A DNA stretch of 64,000 nt from Hyphomicrobiales bacterium (GCA_900468625.1 UBUL01000011.1:124001-188000); one strand, 5' to 3'; positions 52,972-62,596 are shown, counted from the stretch's first letter. Program-made: numbers and translations. Notes: generated from the letters alone by a model not told the origin.

Positions 52972-55176
52972 TCAACGCGACTTGAGCTGGGCAATCGACA
53001 GCATGAGATCGGCGCTCATGCCGATGCCGGTGCCGCGGGTCAGAATAGCCGATGCCGGCGAGCTCGTGCCCGCGCCGTTTGCCGCATCATAAACGGCGGA
53101 AAAGCGCTTCAGCAGGTGGTTCACCTTGCTGGCGTCATGCAGATCCTTGATGGGAAAGAGTTTTTCCAGCATCTTCGCCTGGCGGGTCACGTCCATGTTG
53201 GACATGGATGCGGGCAGCGAATAGGTCGTCTTGATGACGTTATAGAGTGCCGGATCCGACATGATGTCATAGACGGAATTGACCTGCGGCGCCTTCCGCT
53301 GAAAATAGAGCGCAAGGCGAACACCGTCATTGGAAGCGCCCTGCTGCGTTTCCAAGGTCTGATGAAGATAGAGGTCATTGGTGGCAAGACGCGCACCCTT
53401 GTTCTGACCCGCTTCGATCTTGGCTGTGGTCAGATTTCCCTTGGTATCGAAGTTGAAGACGTTCACCATCGCCTTGAACTTCTCGCCTGCCGTCGTGTTC
53501 AAAAAACCCTTGGCATCCTCTGGATCGGCCGTGAAGGCTTTTTTCAAGGTGTTCTTGTCGATCGTCTTCGGGTCGATATTGTTTGCAACGAGAATGAAAT
53601 CCGTCAGCTTCTTGTCTGCCAGGAGCTCGTCGACCGTTTTGACTTTGGCGATCGACTTGCTGAATTCGGTAGCCGCATCTTTCGCATCCTTGACCGCCTT
53701 ATTGCGCATGTCACCCGTCAAGCCGAAGGTCTTCGACTTCGAGTAGCCGGAGATGAAGCTGTTGATCGAGGTCTGCGACAGCGCCGTAACGGGTTCGTGC
53801 AGATGGCCCTTGCTGTCGAAATTGAATGCTTTGGCAAGCTCGATGAAGCGCTCGTCCTTTAAGGATCCGACATAGCTCTTGCTGTCATAGGGATCGCTTT
53901 CGAGAATCTTGCGTAGTTGATCCCTGGAAACCTCGTTCTTCTCGATCCCGAAGGCACGAAGCGCCATCTCCTCCACGGTCGGAAGGTTCTTGCTCTTTGT
54001 GTCGTTGCCGGCAAAGAAATCCTCGATCGTCTTTATCTTGCCGACCGCGGTCTTGTAATGCTTCTCGGCATCGCCGAACAGAGCCTGTTTGGCGTCCTTG
54101 GCCCGGGTCAGATACTTCGTGGAAATATCATCGATGGCCTGAGCCGGCTGCGCGGGTTGGCCGGCCGGCAATGTTCCGTCGGATGCGAAATTGAAATGGG
54201 AGACCATATCCGCCATCCCTGTCAAGGCAGCATAGCCGGGATTGGTGAAGGCGAGATTGAACTGGACCGGGGTGAGCTTTGTTTCAAGCCCGAATGCCAC
54301 TTTTACATAGGAGAACAGCCTGTTGTCTCCGGTGATATCGTTGAGCGACGTCACCTTCGTGATTGCCTGGCGATAATAATCGTCGTTGCTGGTGGCCGCC
54401 TCCGGTGTCAGCAGATTTGGAACCATGCTGTCATATCGCGAAATCATGGCCTCCTTCTGCCCGGCCGCTTGCGCCGTTGCCGCGGAAAGCGTCCCGTCGG
54501 CATTGAAATTGAACTGGGATGCGATCAGCCTATAGGTCGTCTGCGTCACGGCCGAAGGGAAATTGCTCGCCGTATTGACGAAGCTGTTCGGATCGTTGAC
54601 ATCGCTGGTCAGAACCGACTTCAGGAACGTCTTCGATATATTGTCCGGATTGAGCCCGTGAGCCCGGAGGATATAATCGCTCAACCTGCTGCTGTTGACG
54701 ATATCGTCGGCATTCGAGACCTTGTCAATCGCGGCATCATAGAACTTGCTCTCCTTCTTCGCCAATGCCGTTTCATTGGCGAAAGATTGTTCGTAAAGCC
54801 CGATCGTATCGCTTTTCTGAGTATCGCTCTGAGCGGATTGATTTTTGGACTTGGCACCGAAATTGAAGGCTGCAGCAAACTGCCGGTAGCGGTTGTCGGT
54901 CAGCTTGTTGGCGAAGCTGTGAGTGTCGCTGAGGTCGCTCGTCAGAACCTTTTTCATGAAGGCTTTGGCATAGGTCATATCTTCCAGACCATAGGCCTTC
55001 ATCGCGTAGCTGAAGAGCTTGTAGTCGCTCAGGAACTCATCGATATTCTTAACTTTGCCGATATGCGTATCGTAATAATGCTGGTCGCTCTTGACGGTCG
55101 CCTGCTTGGCGACACGCGCAAGTGTAGATGCCATGTCCTTTGTTGCGGTCACATAGCCGAGATACGTCGAAATCAT
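52972..55176 (-). CDS. Large DUF1217 protein with six tandem repeats
   Basis: A 734-residue protein of the DUF1217 family, known mainly from rhizobial flagellar regions. Six related blocks of roughly 75-130 residues can be aligned by eye: each has a VKNIDEFLSDYKLFSYAMKA-like start, a KKVLTSDLSDTHSFA-like centre and an AAAFNF-like end (QFAAAFNF, ASQFNF, VSHFNF, AKAFNF, VNVFNF, and a degenerate last). No signal peptide is seen. Most DUF1217 proteins are shorter. The C-terminus SADLMLSIAQLKS could suit type III flagellar export. No flagellar gene is close. GGGGG precedes the ATG. Confidence 0.8.
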   Translation of the reverse strand: MISTYLGYVTATKDMASTLARVAKQATVKSDQHYYDTHIGKVKNIDEFLSDYKLFSYAMKAYGLEDMTYAKAFMKKVLTSDLSDTHSFANKLTDNRYRQFAAAFNFGAKSKNQSAQSDTQKSDTIGLYEQSFANETALAKKESKFYDAAIDKVSNADDIVNSSRLSDYILRAHGLNPDNISKTFLKSVLTSDVNDPNSFVNTASNFPSAVTQTTYRLIASQFNFNADGTLSAATAQAAGQKEAMISRYDSMVPNLLTPEAATSNDDYYRQAITKVTSLNDITGDNRLFSYVKVAFGLETKLTPVQFNLAFTNPGYAALTGMADMVSHFNFASDGTLPAGQPAQPAQAIDDISTKYLTRAKDAKQALFGDAEKHYKTAVGKIKTIEDFFAGNDTKSKNLPTVEEMALRAFGIEKNEVSRDQLRKILESDPYDSKSYVGSLKDERFIELAKAFNFDSKGHLHEPVTALSQTSINSFISGYSKSKTFGLTGDMRNKAVKDAKDAATEFSKSIAKVKTVDELLADKKLTDFILVANNIDPKTIDKNTLKKAFTADPEDAKGFLNTTAGEKFKAMVNVFNFDTKGNLTTAKIEAGQNKGARLATNDLYLHQTLETQQGASNDGVRLALYFQRKAPQVNSVYDIMSDPALYNVIKTTYSLPASMSNMDVTRQAKMLEKLFPIKDLHDASKVNHLLKRFSAVYDAANGAGTSSPASAILTRGTGIGMSADLMLSIAQLKSR

Positions 55177-55469
55177 AGATCGCCCCCACAGCGCATTTCA
55201 CCGGTATTCGCCCCGCACGCTTTATCGCAACCAGACCTTGCGTGAAACTAAACCACCGATACATGGGTCATTCCCGCACAACTTCACGTAGATCGGCCGG
55301 ACGGAAGAGAGATCGTCGGGCTGATGCTGACATTTACGGCCAGAGCGATGCCCTGGCGAGCTGGATATCGGCATGCTTCGCCACGGCACGAATTGACGCA
55401 TTGCGCATGCAAAGGGCCTGGCCTAAGACTGCAAACCTTATCCGCGGGATGCGGATGGCGGGGAGAAAG

Positions 55470-55874
55470 ATGCGGAAGACGATTTCGCGGACATGGCAGT
55501 GGGGCGCGCGCATCCTTTGCGCCGTGGCGCTGCTGCTTGTCGGCTTCGCCCATCAGCCGATCATGGCCACCCCGGACGAGATATCTCCGATCGAGCTTGC
55601 CCAATACCGGCTGCCCGATGGATCGCTGCCCATCCTCTGTATCACTTACAAGGATGCCGACGGCAAGGTGCATGGAAAAGCCTATGCGCCTGCATGCCAG
55701 GCATGCCGGATCGCTTCGGCTGCGCTCCTGCCCACGCCTCCGACCGAGATTTGCGAACGCCTCGCCTCCCCGCGCGGAGAGACCATTGGCGCGAGACCGG
55801 AAGCCTTCCACCGGCAGCTTTATCCACCGAACACCGGCCCAAGAGCGCCACCCGTCCTCGACATCGTTGGCTGA
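55470..55874 (+). CDS. DUF2946-like exported protein
   Basis: A 134-residue protein. A signal or anchor (ARILCAVALLLVGFAHQP) is followed by LPILCITYKDADGK and the two-cysteine motif ACQACRIASAALLPTPP, the mark of DUF2946 proteins, which occur with metal-uptake genes. GGGGAGAAAG before the ATG at 55470 favours this start over in-frame ATGs at 55449 and 55455. It stands 232 bp before the PepSY membrane protein on the same strand, and such pairs often sit in copper or siderophore uptake loci. The gap from 55177 shows no other gene. Confidence 0.6.
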   Translation: MRKTISRTWQWGARILCAVALLLVGFAHQPIMATPDEISPIELAQYRLPDGSLPILCITYKDADGKVHGKAYAPACQACRIASAALLPTPPTEICERLASPRGETIGARPEAFHRQLYPPNTGPRAPPVLDIVG

Positions 55875-56106
55875 ACCGGTGTTGCGGCTTTGCGGCAGCA
55901 CCTGCAATCAACGGCCGCCGTCAAGCGCGACCTATAGGTCGCAACATCTGAGGATTGGTGCTTTCCGCCGCCGAACTTCACCGGGGCAAGGCAGGCCGAT
56001 TGGCCTAGCTGGCCATGTGAAGCAGGTGCATTCCCGGCGACAAGCAATCGCCGCCCCCTCCTCGGATCGACCGCTTACGGCAGCCTGCCGATCTTCGGAG
56101 GATTTC

Positions 56107-57480
56107 ATGTCTACCTTTACCGCTGCAGAGCCTGCGGGCGCAGCAACCCATAATATCTCGCTCTACCGCGCGATCTGGCGCTGGCATTTTTTTGCCGGCC
56201 TTCTCGTCGCTCCCTTCATGCTCAACCTGGCGATCACCGGATCGCTGTATCTGTTCAAAGATCAGATTGCCGACACTTTCTATTCGCATCGCTACCTCGT
56301 GGCCGCGACGGGGACGATGCAGCCGCCGCAGCGGATCGTCGATGCCGCACTCGCAGCCTTTCCCGGCGCCCGCGCGACCTCCTATCACGAGCCGTCGGCG
56401 CCCAACCGCTCAGCCTGGGTAACCGTATCCAAGGACGGCAAATCGACCATCGTCTACGTCAATCCTTACGATCGCAGTATCATGGGATCTGTCGACTCGA
56501 AGCAGGAATTCGGCTGGGTGGTCAAGCGCATCCACAGCCTCGAATATTTTGGGACATGGAGCAACCGCGCCGTCGAGATTGTCGCTGGCTTTGCTCTCGT
56601 CCTCGTGGTGACCGGCATCTATCTGTGGTGGCCGCGTCAGCAGAACGGCGGTGTGCTCACCGTTCGCGGCACCCCATCGCGGCGCGTTTTCTGGCGCGAT
56701 CTGCATGCGGTGACGGGAGCGCTTGCCGGCCTTCTCATCTTCTTTCTGGCCTTCAGCGGCATGCCGTGGTCCGGCTACTGGGGTGCCAACGTCAATGCCT
56801 GGCTGACCGCACATAATCTTGGAACGCCGGCAGCCGTCTGGGATGATGTCCCGAAATCGACCAAGGTCACACAGGATGTCGTCAGCCGCGCCGGCTGGGT
56901 GGTTGAGAATGCACCGGTTCCGCTATCCGATATTGCCGCGGCGCAATCGGCAAAGCCGATCGGTGTCGATAAGGCCGTCGACATCATGCATAGCTTGGGC
57001 ATGGTCGCGGGCTCCGATCTTGCGATCCCGCCCGATGACACCGGCGTCTACACGGCAAGCCACTATTTCGGCGATCTCGGCAAGGAGAGGACCGTCCATA
57101 TCGACCAATATTCAGGAAAGCCGCTGGTCGACGTTTCCTACGATCAGTATCCGGCGCTCGGCAAGGCGATCGAATGGGGAATCAATGTCCACCAGGGGCA
57201 GGAGTGGGGCCTCTTCAACCAGCTTCTGATGCTGGCCGCGTGCCTTGCCATCGTCCTTTGCTGCGCAACGGCCGCGATCATGTGGTGGAAGCGCCGGCCA
57301 TCGGGCCGTCTCGGCGTGCCGCCGATGCCGCCGCAAAGATCCCTCTATGTCGGCCTATGGCTCATCGCCGTCATTTTCGGCGCAGCCTTTCCGCTGACGG
57401 GAGCCGCCATCGCCGTGATGCTGCTCCTCGATCAGCTCGTGGTTCGCTTCGTGCCACCACTCCGGCGCTTCTTCTCCTAA
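56107..57480 (+). CDS. PepSY-associated membrane protein (PiuB-like)
   Basis: A 457-residue inner-membrane protein of the PepSY-TM/PiuB family (COG3182 type). Four membrane helices: WRWHFFAGLLVAPFMLNLAITGSLYLF, IVAGFALVLVVTGIYLWWP, GALAGLLIFFLAFSGMPWSGYWG and MLAACLAIVLCCATAAIMWW, with a fifth near the end. PepSY regions lie between (VYVNPYDRSIMGSVD, VHIDQYSGKPLVDVS). The family is often iron-regulated and next to TonB-dependent siderophore receptors, and may reduce ferric siderophores; conserved His residues in helices could bind heme. No receptor is present here. GGAGG gives a good start. Confidence 0.85.
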   Translation: MSTFTAAEPAGAATHNISLYRAIWRWHFFAGLLVAPFMLNLAITGSLYLFKDQIADTFYSHRYLVAATGTMQPPQRIVDAALAAFPGARATSYHEPSAPNRSAWVTVSKDGKSTIVYVNPYDRSIMGSVDSKQEFGWVVKRIHSLEYFGTWSNRAVEIVAGFALVLVVTGIYLWWPRQQNGGVLTVRGTPSRRVFWRDLHAVTGALAGLLIFFLAFSGMPWSGYWGANVNAWLTAHNLGTPAAVWDDVPKSTKVTQDVVSRAGWVVENAPVPLSDIAAAQSAKPIGVDKAVDIMHSLGMVAGSDLAIPPDDTGVYTASHYFGDLGKERTVHIDQYSGKPLVDVSYDQYPALGKAIEWGINVHQGQEWGLFNQLLMLAACLAIVLCCATAAIMWWKRRPSGRLGVPPMPPQRSLYVGLWLIAVIFGAAFPLTGAAIAVMLLLDQLVVRFVPPLRRFFS

Positions 57481-57689
57481 CGAGGCGAGACCCTTTCCCT
57501 GGATGGCGGAAGACCATCGGAACCTGTAGTTTCACCGTAGCGCCGCGAACGTTTCGGAGGCCGCCCGCGATCGCGCCGGCGGCCTTGGCTTTCCAAAACT
57601 CTTTCTGGTGTTGGCGAAGCAGCAAGCAGCGAAAAACGGTTGCAGCGCCGAGACGTGAGGTGCCGAAGCCGGCTACCTATTCATATCCT

Positions 57690-57960
57690 CGATCACCCAG
57701 CGGAAAAATAGTATTACAAGCGCAGCAAATAGTAATAACTGTACAAACTTGGGTAGATCAAGCATATCATAGCTCTCTAAATTATCGCTGCCTCATGCAG
57801 ACAGGTTATGATATCTCAAATATATTAATTATCTTCTATTTTGACGCGGTGACAATTATACTTAATGCATCGTTAATTTAATTAATACATACAATATTCA
57901 TGCAGTCGAATTGACGCTACATACAGTATTCGCCACATCAAGATGACCGTGTTGCCATAC
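57690..57960. other. AT-rich gap inside a GC-rich region
   Basis: The stretch between the PepSY gene and a convergent small gene drops sharply in GC, with runs such as TATATTAATTATC and TTAATTTAATTAATAC. It contains no convincing open frame and no transposase remnant. Possible readings are foreign DNA, a promoter-rich or nucleoid-protein-bound spot, or decayed sequence. The flanks 57481-57690 and 57960-58019 show nothing recognisable. Confidence 0.6.
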
Positions 57961-58019
57961 TCGGAGCGAGCACGCCGGGCAATCTTATTGCACAACTCCA
58001 TTGTGCGCATAGCGGCGCT

Positions 58020-58301
58020 TCAGTGCACCGGCGTGTGGCTTTTCTTGCGTCCATTGAACAGATGAATGAACGTGATGCCTTGCTCCAGCAGGAGTTCGGC
58101 CGCTTTCAGATCATGCGGGCCGAGATCGGACGAACAGCCGCGCAGATTGCCTGCCAGGAACAGCGAGTTGGTGGCGGCAAGCACGTCGCCGTCCTCTTCG
58201 GCCTCCTCGGCGGTGGCTTGCAGTACATCCGCGACAGCCGCCATAAGGTCGGCACGCTCCTGCAAATTCATTTCATCAAGACTCTTCGTGATGCCATTCA
58301 T
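58020..58301 (-). CDS. Small conserved-looking hypothetical protein
   Basis: A 93-residue, acidic, helical protein (MNGITKSLDEMNLQERADLM, then ADVLQATAEEAEEDGDVLAA). It has no signal and no recognised domain; the ending FIHLFNGRKKSHTPVH is basic. Ribosome site AGGAGG stands five bases before the ATG at 58301, which is much better than at any upstream start. Real gene likely; function unknown. The 367-bp gap up to 58668 holds no other gene. Confidence 0.6.
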   Translation of the reverse strand: MNGITKSLDEMNLQERADLMAAVADVLQATAEEAEEDGDVLAATNSLFLAGNLRGCSSDLGPHDLKAAELLLEQGITFIHLFNGRKKSHTPVH

Positions 58302-58668
58302 GATGCCTCCTTGGCGCGCACGGCTGTTCACGACGTCGGTCGAGATCGGCGCTGCTCGCAACTTGGAAATGATTTGAAATGCGGTTGGTAAGTAAAATAT
58401 GGCAATGAAAACCGAAACCGACAAGACATGTCTTCCATGCTGGAAACGCATGGCATCGCAGTTGGTTCACCATACGCGATATGGCAACCTCGGTACGCGC
58501 GGGATCCGACCCGAAGTCCCGCCTATTCTCACGGAGCTACAGAGCCACGCTATCCTTTCGTGATCCGGATGGAGTCTTCCCTGCCGGAGACGTAAGCCGG
58601 CCCTTCCAGAATCGAAAGTCCGAGGGCGAGCGATCGCCCCCGGACGCAAGACATTCCATTGCAAATGC

Positions 58669-59301
58669 TCAGCGCGGACGGCGTATCGCCCGCAATTTGC
58701 CACTTCCGCCGCCGCCGGCGTAAAAGCGATCCTTGCCATCGGATTCAAGGCCGGAGACGCCGGTGCCCTCGGGCATTTCCAGCCGCACAAGCACCTCTCC
58801 CGTCACCGGATCGACGCGGCGTACATCACTTTCGTCGCCCTCCCAGGTGCCGTGCCACAACTCGCCATCGACCCATGTGACCCCGGTGACGATACGGTTG
58901 GATTCGATGGTCCGCCTGACGGCACCGGTCTCGGGGTCAATCTCATAGATCTTGCGGCCGCGATGCTGCCCGACCCACAGGCTGCCGTCGCTCCAGGCAA
59001 GACCTGAATCGCCGCCGTTGCCCGGTGCAGGAATGGTGGAAAGTATCTTGCCGGTTCCCGGATCGACTTTATGGATCTGATCCTCGGCGATCTGATAGAG
59101 GTAACGGCCGTCAAAAGCGGTGCCGGCATGTGAAGCGACGTCGATCGTGCGCACCTGCGCGCCGCTCTCCGGTTCGAGAGCGTGCAGCTTTTCGCCGGAA
59201 GCGAACCAGACGTGCTGCCCGTCGAAGGTGACGCCGTTCACGCGCGGTGCATTCTCGAAGGGACCGTATTCGCGAATGATTTCCGCTTGCGACTTTTTCA
59301 T
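58669..59301 (-). CDS. Beta-propeller protein (SMP-30/glutamine cyclotransferase-like)
   Basis: A 210-residue protein built from about five short propeller repeats: GVTFDGQHVWFASGEKLHAL, GTAFDGRYLYQIAEDQIHKV, GLAWSDGSLWVGQHRGRKIY, GVTWVDGELWHGTWEGDESD, GLESDGKDRFYAGGG. The pattern resembles SMP-30/gluconolactonase, Vgb lyase or glutamine cyclotransferase propellers; none of their catalytic sets was confirmed. No signal peptide. GGAG precedes the ATG. It is co-directional with the HTH regulator 48 bp upstream and probably co-transcribed with it. Confidence 0.75.
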   Translation of the reverse strand: MKKSQAEIIREYGPFENAPRVNGVTFDGQHVWFASGEKLHALEPESGAQVRTIDVASHAGTAFDGRYLYQIAEDQIHKVDPGTGKILSTIPAPGNGGDSGLAWSDGSLWVGQHRGRKIYEIDPETGAVRRTIESNRIVTGVTWVDGELWHGTWEGDESDVRRVDPVTGEVLVRLEMPEGTGVSGLESDGKDRFYAGGGGSGKLRAIRRPR

Positions 59302-59349
59302 ATTTCCATTCTCCGGTCGGGATCGGTTGAGTGTCGATGATACGAAAGC

Positions 59350-60570
59350 TTAGTCGCTCGGCAGCGGTCCGGGGAGTAACAATGCTGTCGGGAAGCCGAC
59401 GACGGGCGGCATCATCCAGCGGCGTGCCCGGCCGTTGCCGACGCTTTGCACCATGCCTTCCGCTGCAAGTGCGTCGAGCGCGCGCTGCACCGTGCGCGCA
59501 CTCGTTGCGAGCGCAATCGACAAAGCCGAGCTCGACCACGATTCGCCATCCGCGAGCAGGGCAAGTACAGAGGCATTTTCGACCTCGACGGGCGGTGCCA
59601 GCACCACGATATCGCGCTTTGCACGCGGCGTCAGCGCAAAGCCGCGTGTCGTCGCGCCGATCTCGGCGAGCGGCTCCAACGCTGCGCGAAGCCTCCCGAT
59701 CTCGACCCTGAGCCTTGCTCTATGAGAGTCGTCGGCGTGACGGGCGCGGAACGCTCGGGAGAGCAGCTGCGCGCGCGACGCGTCGCCGGGAGACGCCTCG
59801 GCGAGCACACGCACCAAGGCGAAGAGCACCGGCCGGCTCGCAAGCGATATGATGTCTCCGCCACTGCGCACGACGTTGCGGAAGGCATCTACGACCAGTG
59901 TCCCGGACGCCAGCAGGGCCTCGACCTCATCAAGCGACAGCAAACTTTCGCCTCCCCGCGCGATCAGAAGCGCGGCCGGTACATCGAGAATGTGTGCCGC
60001 ATCGCGCACCTCGATTGCAAGCGCCGGAATACCGGCCTTGCCGGCCGCCTCCGCCGCGCGTGTCAGGGCGGCGCGTGCCGGCTTGATGCGCAGGCGGCGA
60101 ATGGCGATGCCGGCAACCGCCAGCTCATGGCTTGCCCTTGCAGCGGGCGGCAAGGCCGATGGGTCAAGTTTGGCCAACAGCCTTTCAGCTTCGTCCAGGC
60201 GGCCGACGAGCAGCAGGCGGCGTATCTGCAGATTGCGGGCGTGAGCAGCATTGATGCGGTCGCCATGTTTTTCGAGAACGGCCCGCGCCGTCTCGAGCGC
60301 CTTTTCCGGCCAGCCGAGGTCCCGCGAGACAAGCGCGATCTCCGCCTCGGCGACCGTACAGCGAGCACGGGCGACAGCCTCTCGCGAGCTAAAAGCGCGC
60401 GCGGCATTTCTCAACAGCATCTTGGCGCGGACAAGGTCCCCGAGCTGGGCCATGGCAATACCGCGAAGCGCCAGCGCCGGTCCATCGTCTCGGAGCGCCA
60501 CGCGCTTCAGTGCCCCCAGGGCGTCGCCAGCGGCTAGTGCCTGGGCGGCTGCGACAATCAGCGAGTCCAT
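59350..60570 (-). CDS. HTH regulator with helical-repeat sensor part
   Basis: A 406-residue protein, rich in alanine and arginine. The first ~240 residues form helix pairs like a TPR array (LALRGIAMAQLGDLVRAKML, ARNLQIRRLLLVGRLDEAER). Residues 260-340 resemble a BTAD or winged-helix region (ARLRVEIGRLRAALEPLAEIGATTRGFALTP). A second winged helix lies at the C-terminus (ALSIALATSARTVQRALDALAAEGMVQSVG). I recognise the general type, annotated simply as HTH regulator in rhizobia. It is divergent from the DUF899 gene and may control it and the propeller gene. Confidence 0.7.
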   Translation of the reverse strand: MDSLIVAAAQALAAGDALGALKRVALRDDGPALALRGIAMAQLGDLVRAKMLLRNAARAFSSREAVARARCTVAEAEIALVSRDLGWPEKALETARAVLEKHGDRINAAHARNLQIRRLLLVGRLDEAERLLAKLDPSALPPAARASHELAVAGIAIRRLRIKPARAALTRAAEAAGKAGIPALAIEVRDAAHILDVPAALLIARGGESLLSLDEVEALLASGTLVVDAFRNVVRSGGDIISLASRPVLFALVRVLAEASPGDASRAQLLSRAFRARHADDSHRARLRVEIGRLRAALEPLAEIGATTRGFALTPRAKRDIVVLAPPVEVENASVLALLADGESWSSSALSIALATSARTVQRALDALAAEGMVQSVGNGRARRWMMPPVVGFPTALLLPGPLPSD

Positions 60571-60689
60571 CGAAATCCCGTCACACTTGTAACTCCCACC
60601 CCGGGGAGCTTCAGCCGTAAGTTATTGCACATCGGCAGGCAAGACGCAGCGCCGACAGGAACAGAGTCGCTGACAAGAGGAGATCAATC

Positions 60690-61487
60690 ATGACGATGCA
60701 TGCGACTGGAACACGCAAAGAATGGCTTTCGGCACGACTTTCCCTGCTGGAACAGGAAAAAGAGCTGACGCGGCGCAGCGACGAGATTGCCGCCCGCCGT
60801 CAGGAACTGCCCTGGGTGAAAGTAGAAAAGGATTATCGCCTCGAGACCGATCAGGGTGTCGTTCCACTCGCGGGGCTCTTCAAGGAGCGCTCGCAGCTTC
60901 TCGTCTATCATTTCATGTTCGGGCCGGATTACACCGCCGGCTGCCCATCCTGCTCGTCGATCGCAGACGGCTTCAACGGCATCGCGGTGCATCTGGAAAA
61001 TCACGATGTCGCCTTCTCGGCCATTTCCCGCGCACCGCTCGAAAAGCTGCAGGAATTCAAGCGGCGAATGGGCTGGACCTTCGACTGGGCCTCTTCGGAA
61101 AGCAGCGATTTCAACCATGATTTCAATGTCTGGTTCACGCCGGAGGAACAGCGCGGCGGCGGCATCGAATATAATTACCGTCGCGAGCCGCCAATGCTCG
61201 ATGCTCAGGCGGGCAAGACGATACAGCAATGGGAGCTGCGCGGCAGCGAAGGCCCGGTCGAACTGATGGCGTCAATGACGGGGACGGATGTGGCGACCTA
61301 TACGCGCGACCGGCCTGGCGTCAGCGCCTTCGCCATGCAGGATGGTGACATCTATCACACCTACTCGTCCTATGCCCGCGGGCTCGACGGTCTTTGGAGC
61401 ATGTATCAATGGCTCGACCGCGCCCCGTTCGGCCGCAACGAGACCGGCGTTTGGTGGAAGCACCACGATCGGTACGGGGCAAACTGA
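60690..61487 (+). CDS. DUF899 thioredoxin-like protein
   Basis: A 265-residue protein of the DUF899 family, with a thioredoxin-like fold. Family marks are RKEWLSARLSLLEQEKELTR at the start, LPWVKVEKDY, FMFGPDYTAGCPSCSSIADG (CxxC) and the end SMYQWLDRAPFGRNE. The CPSC pair stands where thioredoxins have their active site, so a redox or peroxide role is possible; none has been shown for the family. GAGGAG precedes the ATG. Its stop overlaps the next gene (TGATG), indicating coupled translation. Confidence 0.87.
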   Translation: MTMHATGTRKEWLSARLSLLEQEKELTRRSDEIAARRQELPWVKVEKDYRLETDQGVVPLAGLFKERSQLLVYHFMFGPDYTAGCPSCSSIADGFNGIAVHLENHDVAFSAISRAPLEKLQEFKRRMGWTFDWASSESSDFNHDFNVWFTPEEQRGGGIEYNYRREPPMLDAQAGKTIQQWELRGSEGPVELMASMTGTDVATYTRDRPGVSAFAMQDGDIYHTYSSYARGLDGLWSMYQWLDRAPFGRNETGVWWKHHDRYGAN

Positions 61488-61771
61488 TGTCCGCCTCGTC
61501 CGAAATCAATAAAGGGGCCGGCGGGCATGCCGCCGCTCCTGCCCTGCCCGCCATCGCCAGCCGGTGGCTGGCATTGGCGGCAGCGCCGAGCTTTGCCTTC
61601 ATGGCAATGCTGTCAGCCTATGGTGCGGGCGGGGATATGATCTGCTCGGCGCAAGACAGTTCGATGATCAGCGGGATGGTCCCGATGTATCTGCTCATGA
61701 GTCTTTTCCACTGCGGCCCTTGGCTGAGGATGCTTGCAAAGGAAGGACATGGCGCTCGTGTGCCGAGCTAA
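61487..61771 (+). CDS. Small membrane protein coupled to the DUF899 gene
   Basis: A 94-residue protein with two predicted membrane helices, WLALAAAPSFAFMAMLSAYG and SGMVPMYLLMSLFHCGPWL, separated by a short loop bearing Cys (MICSAQDSSMI). The start shares bases with the DUF899 stop (TGATG). I have seen like proteins next to DUF899 genes in related bacteria, but no function is known. It ends 12 bp before the convergent LuxR-type gene. Confidence 0.7.
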   Translation: MSASSEINKGAGGHAAAPALPAIASRWLALAAAPSFAFMAMLSAYGAGGDMICSAQDSSMISGMVPMYLLMSLFHCGPWLRMLAKEGHGARVPS

Positions 61772-61783
61772 GGTTCGGCCACG

Positions 61784-62596
61784 CTAAGCGAGGTTCTTGA
61801 GATAGAGCGAAAGCAGCTGGGTCTGGGAGGAAATGCCGAGCTTGCGGTAGACATTACGGCGATGGACCTTCACCGTACCCGTCGAAATATTGAGCTTCAG
61901 GCCGATCGATTCCGATGAGTGCCCCTGCAAGACGAGTTCGACGATAGCAGTCTCACGGCTTGTCAGATTAAGGTCACGCCAGACGGTTTCGCCTGGCGGG
62001 ACAGTCTCGGCCTCACCCTTCCTGCGCCGGCTCCTGCCGCCGGCGGCTAATTGCGCATCGAAGCGCGAGGCGAGGCCGGACCAGTAATGTCGCACCATGC
62101 TTGCGACGAGCGGCTCGACCTTCTTCAGCATCATGAACTCCGCGGGAGGAAAAGCGCCGGTCTTCTCGCGCCGCATCAATGAGAGGACGATGGTGACGTC
62201 CTCGTCGGCATTGACGAAGAAGCCGATTTCCTCCGCAAGCCCGGTCTGCACATAATAGGTCCGGTAATACTCGCTGGAAAAGAAGCGGTCGGGCGCCAGC
62301 TCCCGCATCCTGAGCACACCTTCGCGGCGTTCGCGCGCCGTGTGGTAGAATGGATCGAGCAGATAAGGGCCGGCCTGGTAGAGCGTGACGAAGACGATAT
62401 GCTCCTCTCGATCGAAGGTACTGTAGAGATCGATCGGCCGTTCCTTGCCGCGATAGGCGAAAACGACGACGTAATCGAACCGCACCAGCGCCGCCATCAT
62501 CTGACGGAACGTCTCTCCGAATTCGGAATCCGTCATCGCCGATCGGCCGATCGTGGCGTCGAAGGCAGCAAAAAGCCCTTCAAGGTCGGTGCTCAT
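61784..62596 (-). CDS. LuxR-family transcription regulator
   Basis: A 270-residue regulator. The N-terminal ~180 residues resemble an autoinducer-binding/GAF-like domain but lack a clear acyl-homoserine-lactone signature. The C-terminal GerE-type HTH is LTSRETAIVELVLQGHSSESIGLKLNISTGTVKVHRRNVYRKLGISSQTQLL. ATG at 62596 has GAGGG upstream; the longer frame to 62656 begins in the repeat-bearing promoter. It is divergent from the polyamine ABC genes, with a direct repeat in between. Related LuxR regulators control adjacent transport and catabolism of amines. Confidence 0.85.
   Translation of the reverse strand: MSTDLEGLFAAFDATIGRSAMTDSEFGETFRQMMAALVRFDYVVVFAYRGKERPIDLYSTFDREEHIVFVTLYQAGPYLLDPFYHTARERREGVLRMRELAPDRFFSSEYYRTYYVQTGLAEEIGFFVNADEDVTIVLSLMRREKTGAFPPAEFMMLKKVEPLVASMVRHYWSGLASRFDAQLAAGGRSRRRKGEAETVPPGETVWRDLNLTSRETAIVELVLQGHSSESIGLKLNISTGTVKVHRRNVYRKLGISSQTQLLSLYLKNLA

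Noticed and set aside
58467..58790. 107-codon minus-strand frame overlapping the propeller gene end
   Set aside because: Random-looking composition and no start signal; the propeller frame is supported by repeats.
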